A stretch of DNA of 20,943 nt from an uncultured Faecalibacterium sp. (GCA_934547065.1 CAKTEF010000024.1:1-20943), one strand, 5' to 3'. Shown: positions 12,540-19,441, numbered from the stretch's first letter. Notes: generated by a model from the letters alone, not told the origin. Program-made: numbers and translations.

Positions 12540-13160
12540 TCAAAACGGTGCATAGAACGGCTTGGACACCCGCACCTGCACTGCGCCGCGGGTCAGTTCC
12601 CGCAGCTGTTCCAGCAGCGGCGGCTCCGTACCCTCCGGCATTTGCCAGCGCAGGGTCACGCGGTCGGTAAACTGCGGATCGGCAAGTTTTGCCCCCGCCC
12701 CGTTGATGAGCAGGGCGGCCCGCTCGTAAAGGGAGTAGTCCACCGTTGCTTCCAGCTCCACCACGCTGCGCACGGTGACCACTTCCGCATTTTCCAAGGC
12801 GCGGGCCGTGGCGGTGGTATAGGCCCGCACCAGGCCGCCCGTGCCCAGCAGCACGCCGCCAAAGTACCGTGTGACCACCACGATCAGGTCGGTCAGGCCG
12901 CTGTGCTGCAGCACTTCCAGCGCAGGGGTCCCGGCTGTTTTGGCGGGCTCGCCATCATCCGAATAGCGTTCCCGGTTGCCCTCGCGCAGGCGGTAGGCAT
13001 ACACATTGTGCCGCGCCGTCCGGTTCGCCGCACGCACCTGTTCCAGAAAGGCCACTGCCCGTTCCTCACTGTCTGCAAAGGAGAGCTGTGCAATAAAGCG
13101 GCTCTTCTTCTCCTCATATTCGCCGGTGGCTGTGCCCCGGATGGTGCGGTAATCCTCCAC
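12540..13160 (-). CDS. yigZ: YigZ/IMPACT family protein (UPF0029)
   Basis: From a GTG start the protein has 206 residues, the usual size for this family. Hallmarks are RHNVYAYRL (50-58), YSDDGEPAKTAG (66-77) and TRYFGGVLLGTGGLVRAY (97-114); the C-terminal third is the RNA-binding-like UPF0029 domain. Family members are related to eukaryotic IMPACT, a regulator of translation, but the bacterial function is not settled. The GTG at 13158-13160 has AGGAGG nine bases upstream. The longer ATG frame reaches into the upstream terminator and is rejected. It appears to be monocistronic. Confidence 0.9.
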   Translation of the reverse strand: MEDYRTIRGTATGEYEEKKSRFIAQLSFADSEERAVAFLEQVRAANRTARHNVYAYRLREGNRERYSDDGEPAKTAGTPALEVLQHSGLTDLIVVVTRYFGGVLLGTGGLVRAYTTATARALENAEVVTVRSVVELEATVDYSLYERAALLINGAGAKLADPQFTDRVTLRWQMPEGTEPPLLEQLRELTRGAVQVRVSKPFYAPF

Positions 13161-13193
13161 GCCTGCTTTCCTCCTGCTGCATGTTTCCCTGCA

Positions 13194-13237
13194 CGCGCCG
13201 CTTTTATGCGGCGCGGCAGAACTCTGAAAACAGTATA
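13194..13237 (-). promoter_or_regulatory. yigZ promoter and leader hairpin
   Basis: The -10 element TATACT (13232-13237) is preceded by TGT, making an extended -10; no clear -35 is seen at 17 bases. Its leader contains a perfect CGCGCCGC/GCGGCGCG stem with a six-base loop (13194-13215). The upstream flank of the promoter overlaps the U tract of the CAP-gene terminator. Confidence 0.55.
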
Positions 13238-13254
13238 ACATAAATCCACCCAAA

Positions 13255-13289
13255 GAAAAAGCCCGGCAGCGGTGCATCCACTGTCGGGT
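13255..13289 (-). terminator. Intrinsic terminator of the CAP-domain gene
   Basis: On the minus strand CCCGACAGUGG pairs with CCGCUGCCGGG (one mismatch and one wobble pair) around an AUGCA loop, followed by five U. It begins about 35 nt after the stop codon of the CAP-domain gene. Confidence 0.85.
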
Positions 13290-13323
13290 TGTTTCACGGG
13301 TTCAGGAATGTAGATTGCATGGA

Positions 13324-14196
13324 TCATTTGGTGAAGATCTGGATCCACTGATGGCCCCAGGTGGAGTTTGCATCGAAGTAGTAGCCAACGCCCATCTTCT
13401 TTGCTTCGGGGTCCAGGATGTTTGCACGGTGGCCTTCGGATTTCATCCAGGAAGCAACCACTTCTTCCGGGGTCGCTTCGCCCCAGGCTGCGTTTTCGCC
13501 GGTGGGCTTTTCGGAAGCGCCGCACTCGCTCAGAACGGTGAAGCAGTTGGTGCCATCGGGACGGGTGTGGGAAGTGACCCGAGCGATCTCCTCAGCGCGC
13601 TTCTCAGCGGCTGCTTCCAGCTCAGCATCACCCAGCTCCAGAGCGCTCAGACCATTCTTTGCACGCTCGGCGTTGACCAGGCCCAGCACCTGCTGTGCGT
13701 AGCTGTTCTCAGCGGTGTTCCGGTCACAGGTGAAGATCATGACCCAGTAGTTGCCATACTCGCCGCCCTCGTAGCAGCCGATCCCCACGGTGGCAGCGGA
13801 AGGATTCAGCATCCGTGTACGGAAAAAATCATAACGGTTCCAGGCATCCATAACATCGGAAGCATCCTCAGCGCCCGCCCAGTAGTTCTCGCCAACCGAA
13901 ACATCGTTCACACCGTACTCGGCGAGGATGGTGAACTCACGGCTGCCATCGGGACGGGTATAGGAGTAGTTGCTGGCCAGCTCTTTGGCACGAGCCTGGG
14001 CAGCTGCATTCAGCTCGCTGCTGCCCAGGGTCAGGGGAGCAACACCGGCCTTTGCACGCTCACTGTTGACCAGCTGCAGCAGTGCTTCTTCCTCAGAACC
14101 AGCAGCATGTGCAGGCATTGCCACGATAAACACCAGGCAAAACAGCGCTGCACAGGCGATCAGATTCTTCAGAACGTTCACGGTGTTGTTCCGCAT
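13324..14196 (-). CDS. Secreted protein with two CAP (SCP/PR-1-like) domains
   Basis: The 290-residue protein has a signal peptide: a positive N-terminus, hydrophobic residues 10-27 and a likely cleavage after AHA near 31. Two CAP domains follow (about 36-158 and 166-290), each starting with LVN-ERAK-G. Domain 2 has the family signature: H210 in HTRPDG, E234 in GEN and H256 in GHRANIL. In domain 1 the two histidine positions are Y79 and F125, while E103 in GEN remains, so domain 1 is probably inactive or structural. Bacterial CAP proteins are extracellular and their activities are poorly known. The ATG at 14194-14196 has GAGGG eight bases upstream. Two c-di-GMP-I riboswitches precede the gene. 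Confidence 0.9.
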   Translation of the reverse strand: MRNNTVNVLKNLIACAALFCLVFIVAMPAHAAGSEEEALLQLVNSERAKAGVAPLTLGSSELNAAAQARAKELASNYSYTRPDGSREFTILAEYGVNDVSVGENYWAGAEDASDVMDAWNRYDFFRTRMLNPSAATVGIGCYEGGEYGNYWVMIFTCDRNTAENSYAQQVLGLVNAERAKNGLSALELGDAELEAAAEKRAEEIARVTSHTRPDGTNCFTVLSECGASEKPTGENAAWGEATPEEVVASWMKSEGHRANILDPEAKKMGVGYYFDANSTWGHQWIQIFTK

Positions 14197-14223
14197 GGTA
14201 CTTCCCTCTTTTTTCTCCGACAA

Positions 14224-14395
14224 GAAAAGGTGTCGGTCTGCTGATGCGCTCGGCAAATCGACACCTGGTAAGTCCCAGAGGGGAGTCGCTCAAGATCCGG
14301 TCCCTGCAGGGTGGATGATTGAGAAGCAGCTGGCTGCCATTTTACAGGCCCTTTAGCTTTGCGTCACAGCCTTTCGACTGCTTTGCCGAGAGTAT
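14224..14395 (-). promoter_or_regulatory. c-di-GMP-I (GEMM) riboswitch, gene-proximal copy
   Basis: The 65-nt aptamer (14326-14390) shows P1a GC/GC, an AAA/GAC internal loop and a 6-bp P1b GCAGUC/GGCUGU closed by a GAAA tetraloop. Then come the GCAAAGCU junction and a P2 with a GGCAGCC-type tetraloop receptor. The base before P1a that selects the ligand is G, as in c-di-GMP rather than cGAMP binders, and a C follows P2. Downstream is a terminator: GGUGUCG-A-UUUGC against GCAGA-C-CGACACC (14229-14265) followed by UUUUC. The terminator's 3' arm can also pair with a following UGUCGG (CCGACA/UGUCGG, 14217-14236). The CAP gene starts 28 nt further on. Confidence 0.88.
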
Positions 14396-14440
14396 TCAGT
14401 TTTTTTATTTCCTTTTCCTACCGAGAAAGAATCTTGGAAT

Positions 14441-14615
14441 AAAAAAGATGCCGATCTGCTGACACACTCGGCAAATCGGCACCTGGTAAGTTCCAAATGC
14501 GGGTCGCTCAAGATCCAGTCCCTGCGGGGCGGATGGTTGAGAAGCAGCTGGCTGCCATTTTACAGGCCCTTTAGCTTTGCGTCACAGCCTTTCGACTGCT
14601 TTGCCGAGGATCTTC
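14441..14615 (-). promoter_or_regulatory. c-di-GMP-I (GEMM) riboswitch, promoter-proximal copy
   Basis: The aptamer at 14544-14608 is identical over all 65 positions to the second copy 218 bp downstream. Its terminator (14441-14483) has a 13-bp stem, GGUGCCGAU-UUGC against GCAG-AUCGGCAUC, followed by six U. The terminator stems of the two copies differ by compensated changes. The 9-base CUCGGCAAA at the aptamer 5' end is exactly complementary to UUUGCCGAG in the terminator arm and loop, giving an obvious antiterminator. This predicts termination when c-di-GMP is bound, but the direction needs experiment. Confidence 0.88.
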
Positions 14616-14665
14616 AGTTTTCGGGAAATTTGATTCACAGGTTCCGCTTTTGCATCCCCTGCTTC

Positions 14666-14701
14666 CAAGTGTATCGTATCATACCTTTCGACAGCTGTCA
14701 A
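14666..14701 (-). promoter_or_regulatory. Promoter of the riboswitch-CAP transcript
   Basis: TTGACA (14696-14701), a 17-base spacer and TACGAT (14673-14678) on the minus strand. The predicted start near 14666 lies about 57 nt before the first aptamer, so both riboswitches are in the leader of the CAP-gene mRNA. Confidence 0.78.
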
Positions 14702-14770
14702 CCATTTTCGAAATATTGTTTCAAGCGTTTCTTTTTTCTTTCGGGTCTTTTTCTGCCAGCTCCCGGGGGT

Positions 14771-14824
14771 CAGGGCCGTTTTTCCTTATCCCTTAAAAGG
14801 GGATTCACGGCATCTCCGGCCCTG
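14771..14824 (-). other. Structured 3' end after ribU
   Basis: Just after the ribU stop CAGGGCCG (14817-14824 on the minus strand) can pair with CGGCCCUG (14771-14778), enclosing an inner AUCCC/GGGAU hairpin (14788-14804). No U tract follows, so termination by this element is uncertain. Confidence 0.4.
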
Positions 14825-14825
14825 C

Positions 14826-15425
14826 TCACTTGCGGCCGTGCAGGATGGGCGAAAGCGGCTTATAGATCAGCACACACAACACTGCATCCAGCAGACCCTT
14901 GACCAGCGTGAACGGCATATTGAAAATGACCAGGCATTTGATCAGGCTGTCTGCCGAAGCCAGGATGGCCTGATACATGCCCAGGATGGCTTCCAGCGGC
15001 ATGTGATAGAACTTGACGTAGGCCGGGTAGGTGATAAAGTAGTTGGACGGCACGCTGAACACCGCCATGGCCACAGCACCGGCCAGTGCGCCCAGGATCG
15101 CAGTCTTGCGGCTCTTGTGGTTGCGGTAGATCCAGCCGGCCGTTGCCGAGAACACCGCACCCAGCATAAAGTTGCACAGCTCGCCCACACAGGCCGTGGA
15201 GGTACCCTTGACGATGATGTGGAGCAGGTTTTTCATAAAGCTGATCACCACGCCGTACACCGGGCCCAGGGCAAAGGCTCCCAGCAGGGCCGGCAGGTCG
15301 GAGAAGTCCATCTTGACAAAGGACGGAATGAGCATCGGGATGGGGAACTCGATGAACATCAGGATGAAAGCCACCGCGCTGAGCATGGCGGCAACGGTCA
15401 GGTTGCGGGTCGTATTCTTTTTCAT
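14826..15425 (-). CDS. ribU: Riboflavin-binding S-component of an ECF transporter
   Basis: The 199-residue membrane protein has about six hydrophobic segments. It carries the RibU hallmarks KMDFSDLPALLGAFALGP near residues 38-55 and a GTSTACVGELCNFMLG segment near 73-88. RibU binds riboflavin outside the membrane and works with the shared energising module EcfA-EcfA'-EcfT, which is not in this window. The assignment is backed by an FMN riboswitch in its leader. The ATG at 15423-15425 has AAAGGA nine bases upstream. A longer frame into the leader would run through the terminator and the riboswitch region and is rejected. It is a single-gene transcript. Confidence 0.95.
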   Translation of the reverse strand: MKKNTTRNLTVAAMLSAVAFILMFIEFPIPMLIPSFVKMDFSDLPALLGAFALGPVYGVVISFMKNLLHIIVKGTSTACVGELCNFMLGAVFSATAGWIYRNHKSRKTAILGALAGAVAMAVFSVPSNYFITYPAYVKFYHMPLEAILGMYQAILASADSLIKCLVIFNMPFTLVKGLLDAVLCVLIYKPLSPILHGRK

Positions 15426-15504
15426 GATTCTGTTTCCTTTCCGGGCAAAGTGCCCCTTGCAGCAGTTCCGAAAGCTCTTTTCGCATGGATCACGGAACGG
15501 GAAA

Positions 15505-15552
15505 GACAAACAGAAACACGCCCTGCTGCAACAAAACACTGCAACAGGGCGC
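15505..15552 (-). terminator. Riboswitch-controlled terminator upstream of ribU
   Basis: The minus-strand RNA forms CGCCCUGUUGCA paired with UGCAGCAGGGCG (arms 15540-15551 and 15519-15530) around a 9-nt loop. A U-rich stretch (UGUUUCUGUUUGU) follows. It lies between the FMN aptamer and the ribU start, as expected for transcriptional attenuation. Confidence 0.82.
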
Positions 15553-15575
15553 GCAAACAATTCCATTTTGTCTGC

Positions 15576-15687
15576 CGTTTCTTGCATCCGGACTATACCG
15601 TTGGCCCCGGAGTTCCACCGAGTCAGCACCCTTGCGGGTGGTCGCGGGCTTTACCGCCAGTGGGGAATCTCACCCCGCCCTGAAACG
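15576..15687 (-). promoter_or_regulatory. FMN riboswitch (RFN element)
   Basis: P1 is CGUUUC-type against GAAACG (15682-15687 and 15576-15581). The conserved RFN blocks are present in order: AGGGCGGGGUGAGAUUCCCC, GGCGGUAAAGCCCGCGA, a variable hairpin ACCCGCAAGGGU, CUCGGUGGAACUCCGGGGCC and ACGGUAUAGUCCGGAUG. FMN binding is expected to favour the downstream terminator and shut off riboflavin uptake. Confidence 0.97.
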
Positions 15688-15694
15688 AACTTTC

Positions 15695-15730
15695 TTGCCA
15701 CAGTATAGCGCGGCGCTCCCTCCTTGTCAA
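15695..15730 (-). promoter_or_regulatory. ribU promoter
   Basis: TTGACA (15725-15730), a 17-base spacer and TATACT (15702-15707) on the minus strand. The transcript would start about 8 nt before the FMN aptamer. It is divergent from the mscS promoter, whose -10 box lies about 45 bp away. Confidence 0.88.
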
Positions 15731-15748
15731 GCCTTTTTTCGTGCCGGT

Positions 15749-15778
15749 TTGCACTGCGGGTGCATTTTGTGCTATACT
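15749..15778 (+). promoter_or_regulatory. Promoter of the MscS-family gene
   Basis: On the plus strand TATACT (15773-15778) is preceded by TGTGC, an extended -10, with a weak TTGCAC at 15749-15754. It lies about 42 bp upstream of the start codon. Confidence 0.6.
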
Positions 15779-15820
15779 GAGCGGCAGAGTCCTGCAAACT
15801 GATATCAAGGAGTTTTGTAC

Positions 15821-16909
15821 ATGATTTTTTCCATCCGCGATCTTGGGTTTGAGATCGGCCCTTGGCTGCTGGAGGGCTGGTTTGCCCTGGCAGCACGCGC
15901 TCTTTGCGCACTGGCCATCTTCCTGCTCGGCCTGCTGGCGGCACGGCTGCTGCGCACCCGCATCTTCCCCCGGCTGCAGGCCCGCGCCTGGCATTTTTCC
16001 GCTACGTCCATCCTGCTGCGCAGCATGGAGCAGCCGCTGGAACGGGCCGCTGTTTTTTCAGGCCTGTATCTGGCCCTGCACAGCCTGCCCTGGGCCATTT
16101 CCGGCATCCAGTCCCTGCTGCTCATCGTCTACAAAATTGCGCTGACCCTGTTCCTGTGCAAGGGGCTGTATCAGGCTTCCGGCGTGGCCGACCTGCTGCT
16201 TTCCTCCTGCAGCACAGAGATCCGCTCCAACAAAACGCTGCTCTCGCTGCTGAACACCGCATACAAAGTGATCGTGGTCGTTCTGGGCGTTGCCACCGCG
16301 GCACAGATCGTCGGCTTTCCCATCGGCAGCATCGTTGCCGGTGCCGGTCTGGTCGGCCTGACCATCTCGCTGGCTGCGCAGGAAAGCGCCAGCAACCTGT
16401 TCGCCGGCATTGTGATCTTGCTGGACAAGCCGTTCTCGGTGGGTGACTGGATCACCGTGGGCGATGTGGAGGGCGAAGTGATCGACATCAACTTCCGCTC
16501 CACCCGCATCCGCTCGACGGACAAGACCGTGAACATCGTCACCAACAGCAAGATCTGCTCCTCCACCGTGCAGAACGCGGCCCTGCGCACCATGCGGCCC
16601 TACAAATTCACGCTGGGAGTCACCTACGGCACCACGCGGCCCCAGCTGGAAAAGCTGATGGCCGACCTCCATGCCATGCTGGAAGCAAGCCCTTATACTG
16701 TCAAGGATACCAGCATCGTCCGCCTGACCGGCTTTGGCGATTCCAGCATCAACATCCTGATCTCTGCGTACCTGAACACCAACGTCTACGCGCAGTTTTT
16801 GCAGATGCAGAATGATCTGAACCTGAACATCCTGGATGTGATGAACGCCGACGGCGTAGACTTTGCATTCCCCTCCACCAGTGTCTACATTGAAAAAACG
16901 GGCTCCTGA
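15821..16909 (+). CDS. Small-conductance mechanosensitive channel (MscS family)
   Basis: The 362-residue membrane protein is longer than E. coli MscS (286 residues) because of extra N-terminal helices. Hydrophobic segments lie at about 18-44, 76-95, 97-115 and 145-165. A glycine/alanine-rich pore helix follows (SIVAGAGLVGLTISLAAQESASN, about 170-192). The beta domain after it reads DKPFSVGDWITV and VEGEVIDINFRSTRIR, typical of the family. Such channels open on membrane tension and release solutes during hypo-osmotic shock. The ATG at 15821 has AAGGAG eight bases upstream; the TTG six bases earlier is less likely. It is the only confidently called plus-strand gene here. Its stop lies in the loop of a terminator hairpin. 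Confidence 0.93.
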   Translation: MIFSIRDLGFEIGPWLLEGWFALAARALCALAIFLLGLLAARLLRTRIFPRLQARAWHFSATSILLRSMEQPLERAAVFSGLYLALHSLPWAISGIQSLLLIVYKIALTLFLCKGLYQASGVADLLLSSCSTEIRSNKTLLSLLNTAYKVIVVVLGVATAAQIVGFPIGSIVAGAGLVGLTISLAAQESASNLFAGIVILLDKPFSVGDWITVGDVEGEVIDINFRSTRIRSTDKTVNIVTNSKICSSTVQNAALRTMRPYKFTLGVTYGTTRPQLEKLMADLHAMLEASPYTVKDTSIVRLTGFGDSSINILISAYLNTNVYAQFLQMQNDLNLNILDVMNADGVDFAFPSTSVYIEKTGS

Positions 16910-16967
16910 GCAGCCCGTTTCCCCTGCCCGCTGCCGTTTTTCCGGCAGTGGGCCTTTTCTTTTTTTA
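16890..16967. terminator. Double hairpin terminating convergent genes
   Basis: AAACGGGCT/AGCCCGTTT (16896-16904, 16912-16920) is followed on the minus strand by six T and would stop the ZIP transcript. GCCCGCTGCCG/CGGCAGTGGGC (16926-16936, 16943-16953) is followed on the plus strand by a long T-rich tract (16955-16966) and would stop mscS. Each hairpin has its U tract on only one strand. Confidence 0.88.
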
Positions 16968-17717
16968 CAGTGCAACGTCCAATGCCATCATCAACGCAAA
17001 TCCAGCCACCACGCTGATGACCCCGGCCGGTTCATCGGAACCGACCGCTTCCGGGATCATCTCCTGCGCCGTCACGCAGACCATGCACCCAGCCGCAAGG
17101 CTCAGCAGCCAGGGCAGCGCGGCATGGACCCACCCGGCCAGTGCAAAGGCCAGCAGGGCTCCCAGCGGTTCCACCAGGCCGGAGGCCGCCCCGGCTGCAA
17201 AGGCACGGCTTCGGCTTCTGCCCTCCTGCAGCAGCGGAAGGCTGACAGCCGCCCCCTCCGGGATGTTCTGCAGCCCGATCCCCAGCGCCAGGGCCAGCGC
17301 CCCGCTGATGGCATCCGGCTCCCCCCGCAGAGCCAGCGCAGCCGCAAGGCCCACCACCATGCCCTCCGGCAGGTTGTGGAGTGTGACCGCCAGCACCACC
17401 CGGCCGCAGAGATCCGGTCCCTTGCGCAGCAGCCGGTCCGCTGCCCGTTCCAGATGCAGCAGCCCGACAGCCCCGGCCAGCAGCCCCGCTGCCGGGGGCA
17501 GCCACGCAGGCCACCGGCCCTGCCCCGCCCGCTCAATGGCCGGGAGCAGCAGGCTCCAGACGCTGGCCGCCAGCATGATCCCAGCCGCCATACCGCAGAG
17601 CATCCGCCGGGTAGTGGGCTCCTCGGCCCGGCGCACCAGGAACACCCCGGCCGCACCGGCCGCTGTACACAGCGCCGGAACCAGCAGGATCACAGCGGAA
17701 AACAAGATTCGATTCAC
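16965..17717 (-). CDS. ZIP family divalent metal transporter
   Basis: The 250-residue membrane protein has about eight hydrophobic segments and both ZIP metal-site helices: HNLPEG at 114-119 and QNIPEG at 150-155. The QN form of the second motif is seen in the GufA/ZupT-like branch. ZIP proteins carry zinc, iron or manganese into the cytoplasm; the metal cannot be read from the sequence. The loop between segments 3 and 4 lacks a histidine-rich stretch. A GTG at 17715-17717 with AAAGGGGG eight bases upstream is the best start; the ATG at 17759 has no such site. It follows the upstream gene by 69 bp, probably in one transcript. Confidence 0.9.
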   Translation of the reverse strand: MNRILFSAVILLVPALCTAAGAAGVFLVRRAEEPTTRRMLCGMAAGIMLAASVWSLLLPAIERAGQGRWPAWLPPAAGLLAGAVGLLHLERAADRLLRKGPDLCGRVVLAVTLHNLPEGMVVGLAAALALRGEPDAISGALALALGIGLQNIPEGAAVSLPLLQEGRSRSRAFAAGAASGLVEPLGALLAFALAGWVHAALPWLLSLAAGCMVCVTAQEMIPEAVGSDEPAGVISVVAGFALMMALDVAL

Positions 17718-17725
17718 GGTACATT

Positions 17726-17752
17726 CCCCCTTTCCCCGGTGTATGCCGGGGG
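17726..17752 (-). promoter_or_regulatory. Hairpin beside the ZIP gene ribosome binding site
   Basis: The minus strand has CCCCGG-CATACA-CCGGGG (17734-17751) ending two bases before the AAAGGGGG ribosome binding site. The C-rich arm could pair instead with that site, so two exclusive structures are possible. Control of translation is inference only. Confidence 0.35.
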
Positions 17753-17786
17753 ATGCCATGGGGTGAATGCGCAGGTCAGCCGGGGA

Positions 17787-18905
17787 TCAGCCGGTTTTTT
17801 TCTCGTTCATCAATTCCCGGATCTGCTGCAGGGTGGCCTCGGTAGGCTCCACCTCCAGCCGGACCGCCGTCTCGGCCAGTGCAGCTCCGCTGCGCTCCAT
17901 CAGGCGGTCCTCCAGGTCCACCTGCTGGCGGAGGTTCTGCAGCTTTTTGTTCCGCACGTCTTCTTCTTTTTCTTTGACTTCCAGCTCATGCATCCGGTTT
18001 TCATACTTCCAGTCCCGGATCTCTTTCGCCAGCGTCATCACGGAGTGGAACTCAAAGTTCCCGGCCTTGCCGCCGAACACCGCCAGATAGATCAGCAGTG
18101 CCGGGCCCAGGGCCAGTGCATCCTGCGCGATCTGCAGCACCACATCGCCGGGCGAGTGCAGGGTGGTACGCACCTGCACCCGTTCCGGATGCCCGGCCGA
18201 GATCAGCTCCGCCGTGTCCATCACCAGCCTGGCCAGATCCACCGCCGGGATCTCCTGCTGGCGGGTCACCTTGAACGCCAGTGTGAACACGCCCTGATAA
18301 ACATAGGCATCATAGCACAGGCCCAGGATGGTCTGGCTGTATTCGGTGATGTCGCTCAGGCTGTGGCCGTTCCGGGCCAGCAATGCCTGCAAATAGGGCC
18401 CCATCTGATTTTCCCGCCGAAGCGTGCGCAGCTGCCGGATCAGCCGCCGTTTGGCGTAGGGACAGCGGAGCATTTCCGGCTGCGGAAGCTTGGATTTATA
18501 CTGTTCCAGCATCCGGTCCATCTCCTGCTCCGCGTGGACCGAATATTGCGGGCCTTCTGCCTCGCGGTATTCCCCCACCTCGGCAAAGGTCACGGTCGTC
18601 TCGCCCACGATCATGGCGATATCGCCGGGTTTCATCCCGCAGCAGAACCGGTAGCATTTGTTCAGCACATTGCCGATCTTCCGCTCTTTTTGATAGATCG
18701 ACTCGATCCTGCATGCAAGTTTGCCTTTGGGCTGATCCGCATCCGGCTGGTTCAGGTCGTTTTGCAGCACCGCGTTCCAGCCGATGGCAATGTAGTTTTC
18801 CCGCAGAAACTCCTGGTAATAAAGGTCGCACTTCGTCCGCACCATCCAGAACCGCGTATCCTCCCGGAGCACCGGGATCCGCAGCTCCTGTTCCCATTCT
18901 TGCAT
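17787..18905 (-). CDS. Unrecognised protein with EVE/Mrr-N-like N-terminal domain
   Basis: The 372-residue protein is not assigned to a named family. Residues 19-44 (FWMVRTKCDLYYQEFL then IAIGWN) and 90-112 (GMKPGDIAMIVGE) resemble the PUA/EVE-like module that precedes Mrr-type restriction nucleases and reads modified bases. No nuclease motif follows. The middle (150-255) is alpha/beta-like, residues 258-278 form one hydrophobic segment, and 295-335 is strongly charged and probably coiled coil. The ATG at 18903-18905 has GGAGG eight bases upstream. It has its own promoter and is followed by the ZIP gene. A nucleic-acid or nucleotide-sensing role is possible but unproven. Confidence 0.8.
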   Translation of the reverse strand: MQEWEQELRIPVLREDTRFWMVRTKCDLYYQEFLRENYIAIGWNAVLQNDLNQPDADQPKGKLACRIESIYQKERKIGNVLNKCYRFCCGMKPGDIAMIVGETTVTFAEVGEYREAEGPQYSVHAEQEMDRMLEQYKSKLPQPEMLRCPYAKRRLIRQLRTLRRENQMGPYLQALLARNGHSLSDITEYSQTILGLCYDAYVYQGVFTLAFKVTRQQEIPAVDLARLVMDTAELISAGHPERVQVRTTLHSPGDVVLQIAQDALALGPALLIYLAVFGGKAGNFEFHSVMTLAKEIRDWKYENRMHELEVKEKEEDVRNKKLQNLRQQVDLEDRLMERSGAALAETAVRLEVEPTEATLQQIRELMNEKKTG

Positions 18906-18958
18906 TTTGTTTCCTCCGCTTTTGTTCTGCCGCTCGTTTTTCTGTTCTTGATGGTTTT

Positions 18959-18987
18959 ATTGTATTCGCTTTTTTGTGCAAAATCAA
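18959..18987 (-). promoter_or_regulatory. Promoter of the EVE-like gene
   Basis: TTGATT (18982-18987), a 17-base spacer and TACAAT (18959-18964) on the minus strand. The -35 box overlaps the stop codon of the sigma-K-like fragment. Confidence 0.65.
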
Positions 18988-19430
18988 CCATTTCCGCCAG
19001 TTTCTTCCCACCCTTGCCGCAGCAGTTCCAGTGCATGGGTCTCCAGGCGGGAAACATAGCTGCGGCTGATGTGCAGCAGCTGCGCCGTTTCCAGCTGGGT
19101 CAGGGGCGGCTGCCCGGCCAGGCCATACCGCAGCAGGATCAGCCTGCGCTCCCGTGCGGGCAGCCCCTCGATCAGCTGCCGCAGCCGCCGGGCCTCGTCC
19201 TGTTTTTCGCAGCTTTCCTCCATGCAGAACCCATCCTGCAGCACATCCGAAAGCGTCAGCGCCGTGTCCTCTTTTCCGGCTTCCAGCGTTTCCTGCAGCG
19301 AGACAGTGGTGCCCGTCCTGCGCTCTTTTCGGAAATGCATCCGCAGCTCATTTGCTATCCTCTCCCCAGCGCACTTTGGGATGAAATCAGAGGGTGTCAT
19401 TCGCTGCTGGGAAAGCGGACAGAAAACCAT
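18984..19430 (-). pseudogene. sigK: C-terminal half of a sporulation sigma factor (sigma-K-like)
   Basis: The 148-codon frame codes only for the second half of a SigE/SigK-type factor. IANELRMHFRK matches the IENEILMHLRA block of region 2.4, VSLQETLEAGKE and LTLSDVL match the linker, and HISRSYVSRLETHALELL matches the region 4.2 recognition helix, closest to SigK. Regions 1.2 to 2.3, needed for core binding and -10 melting, are absent. A TGA lies two codons before the first ATG and no ribosome binding site precedes it. The first 25 or so residues do not look like sigma. Homology starts next to an AATGA (19348-19352), as expected of a skin-like interruption; simple decay is the alternative. 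Confidence 0.75.
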
Positions 19431-19441
19431 CCGTCAGAACA

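Noticed and set aside
14756..14790. Possible third, inverted and decayed copy of the 57-bp repeat (TGCCAGCTCCC)
   Set aside because: Only 11 bases match and neither hairpin nor the conserved end sequence is kept, so chance similarity cannot be excluded.
15426..15629. N-terminal extension of RibU through the leader
   Set aside because: It would translate the riboswitch terminator. The hydrophobic part is fortuitous, and the internal ATG has a ribosome binding site and matches the family start.
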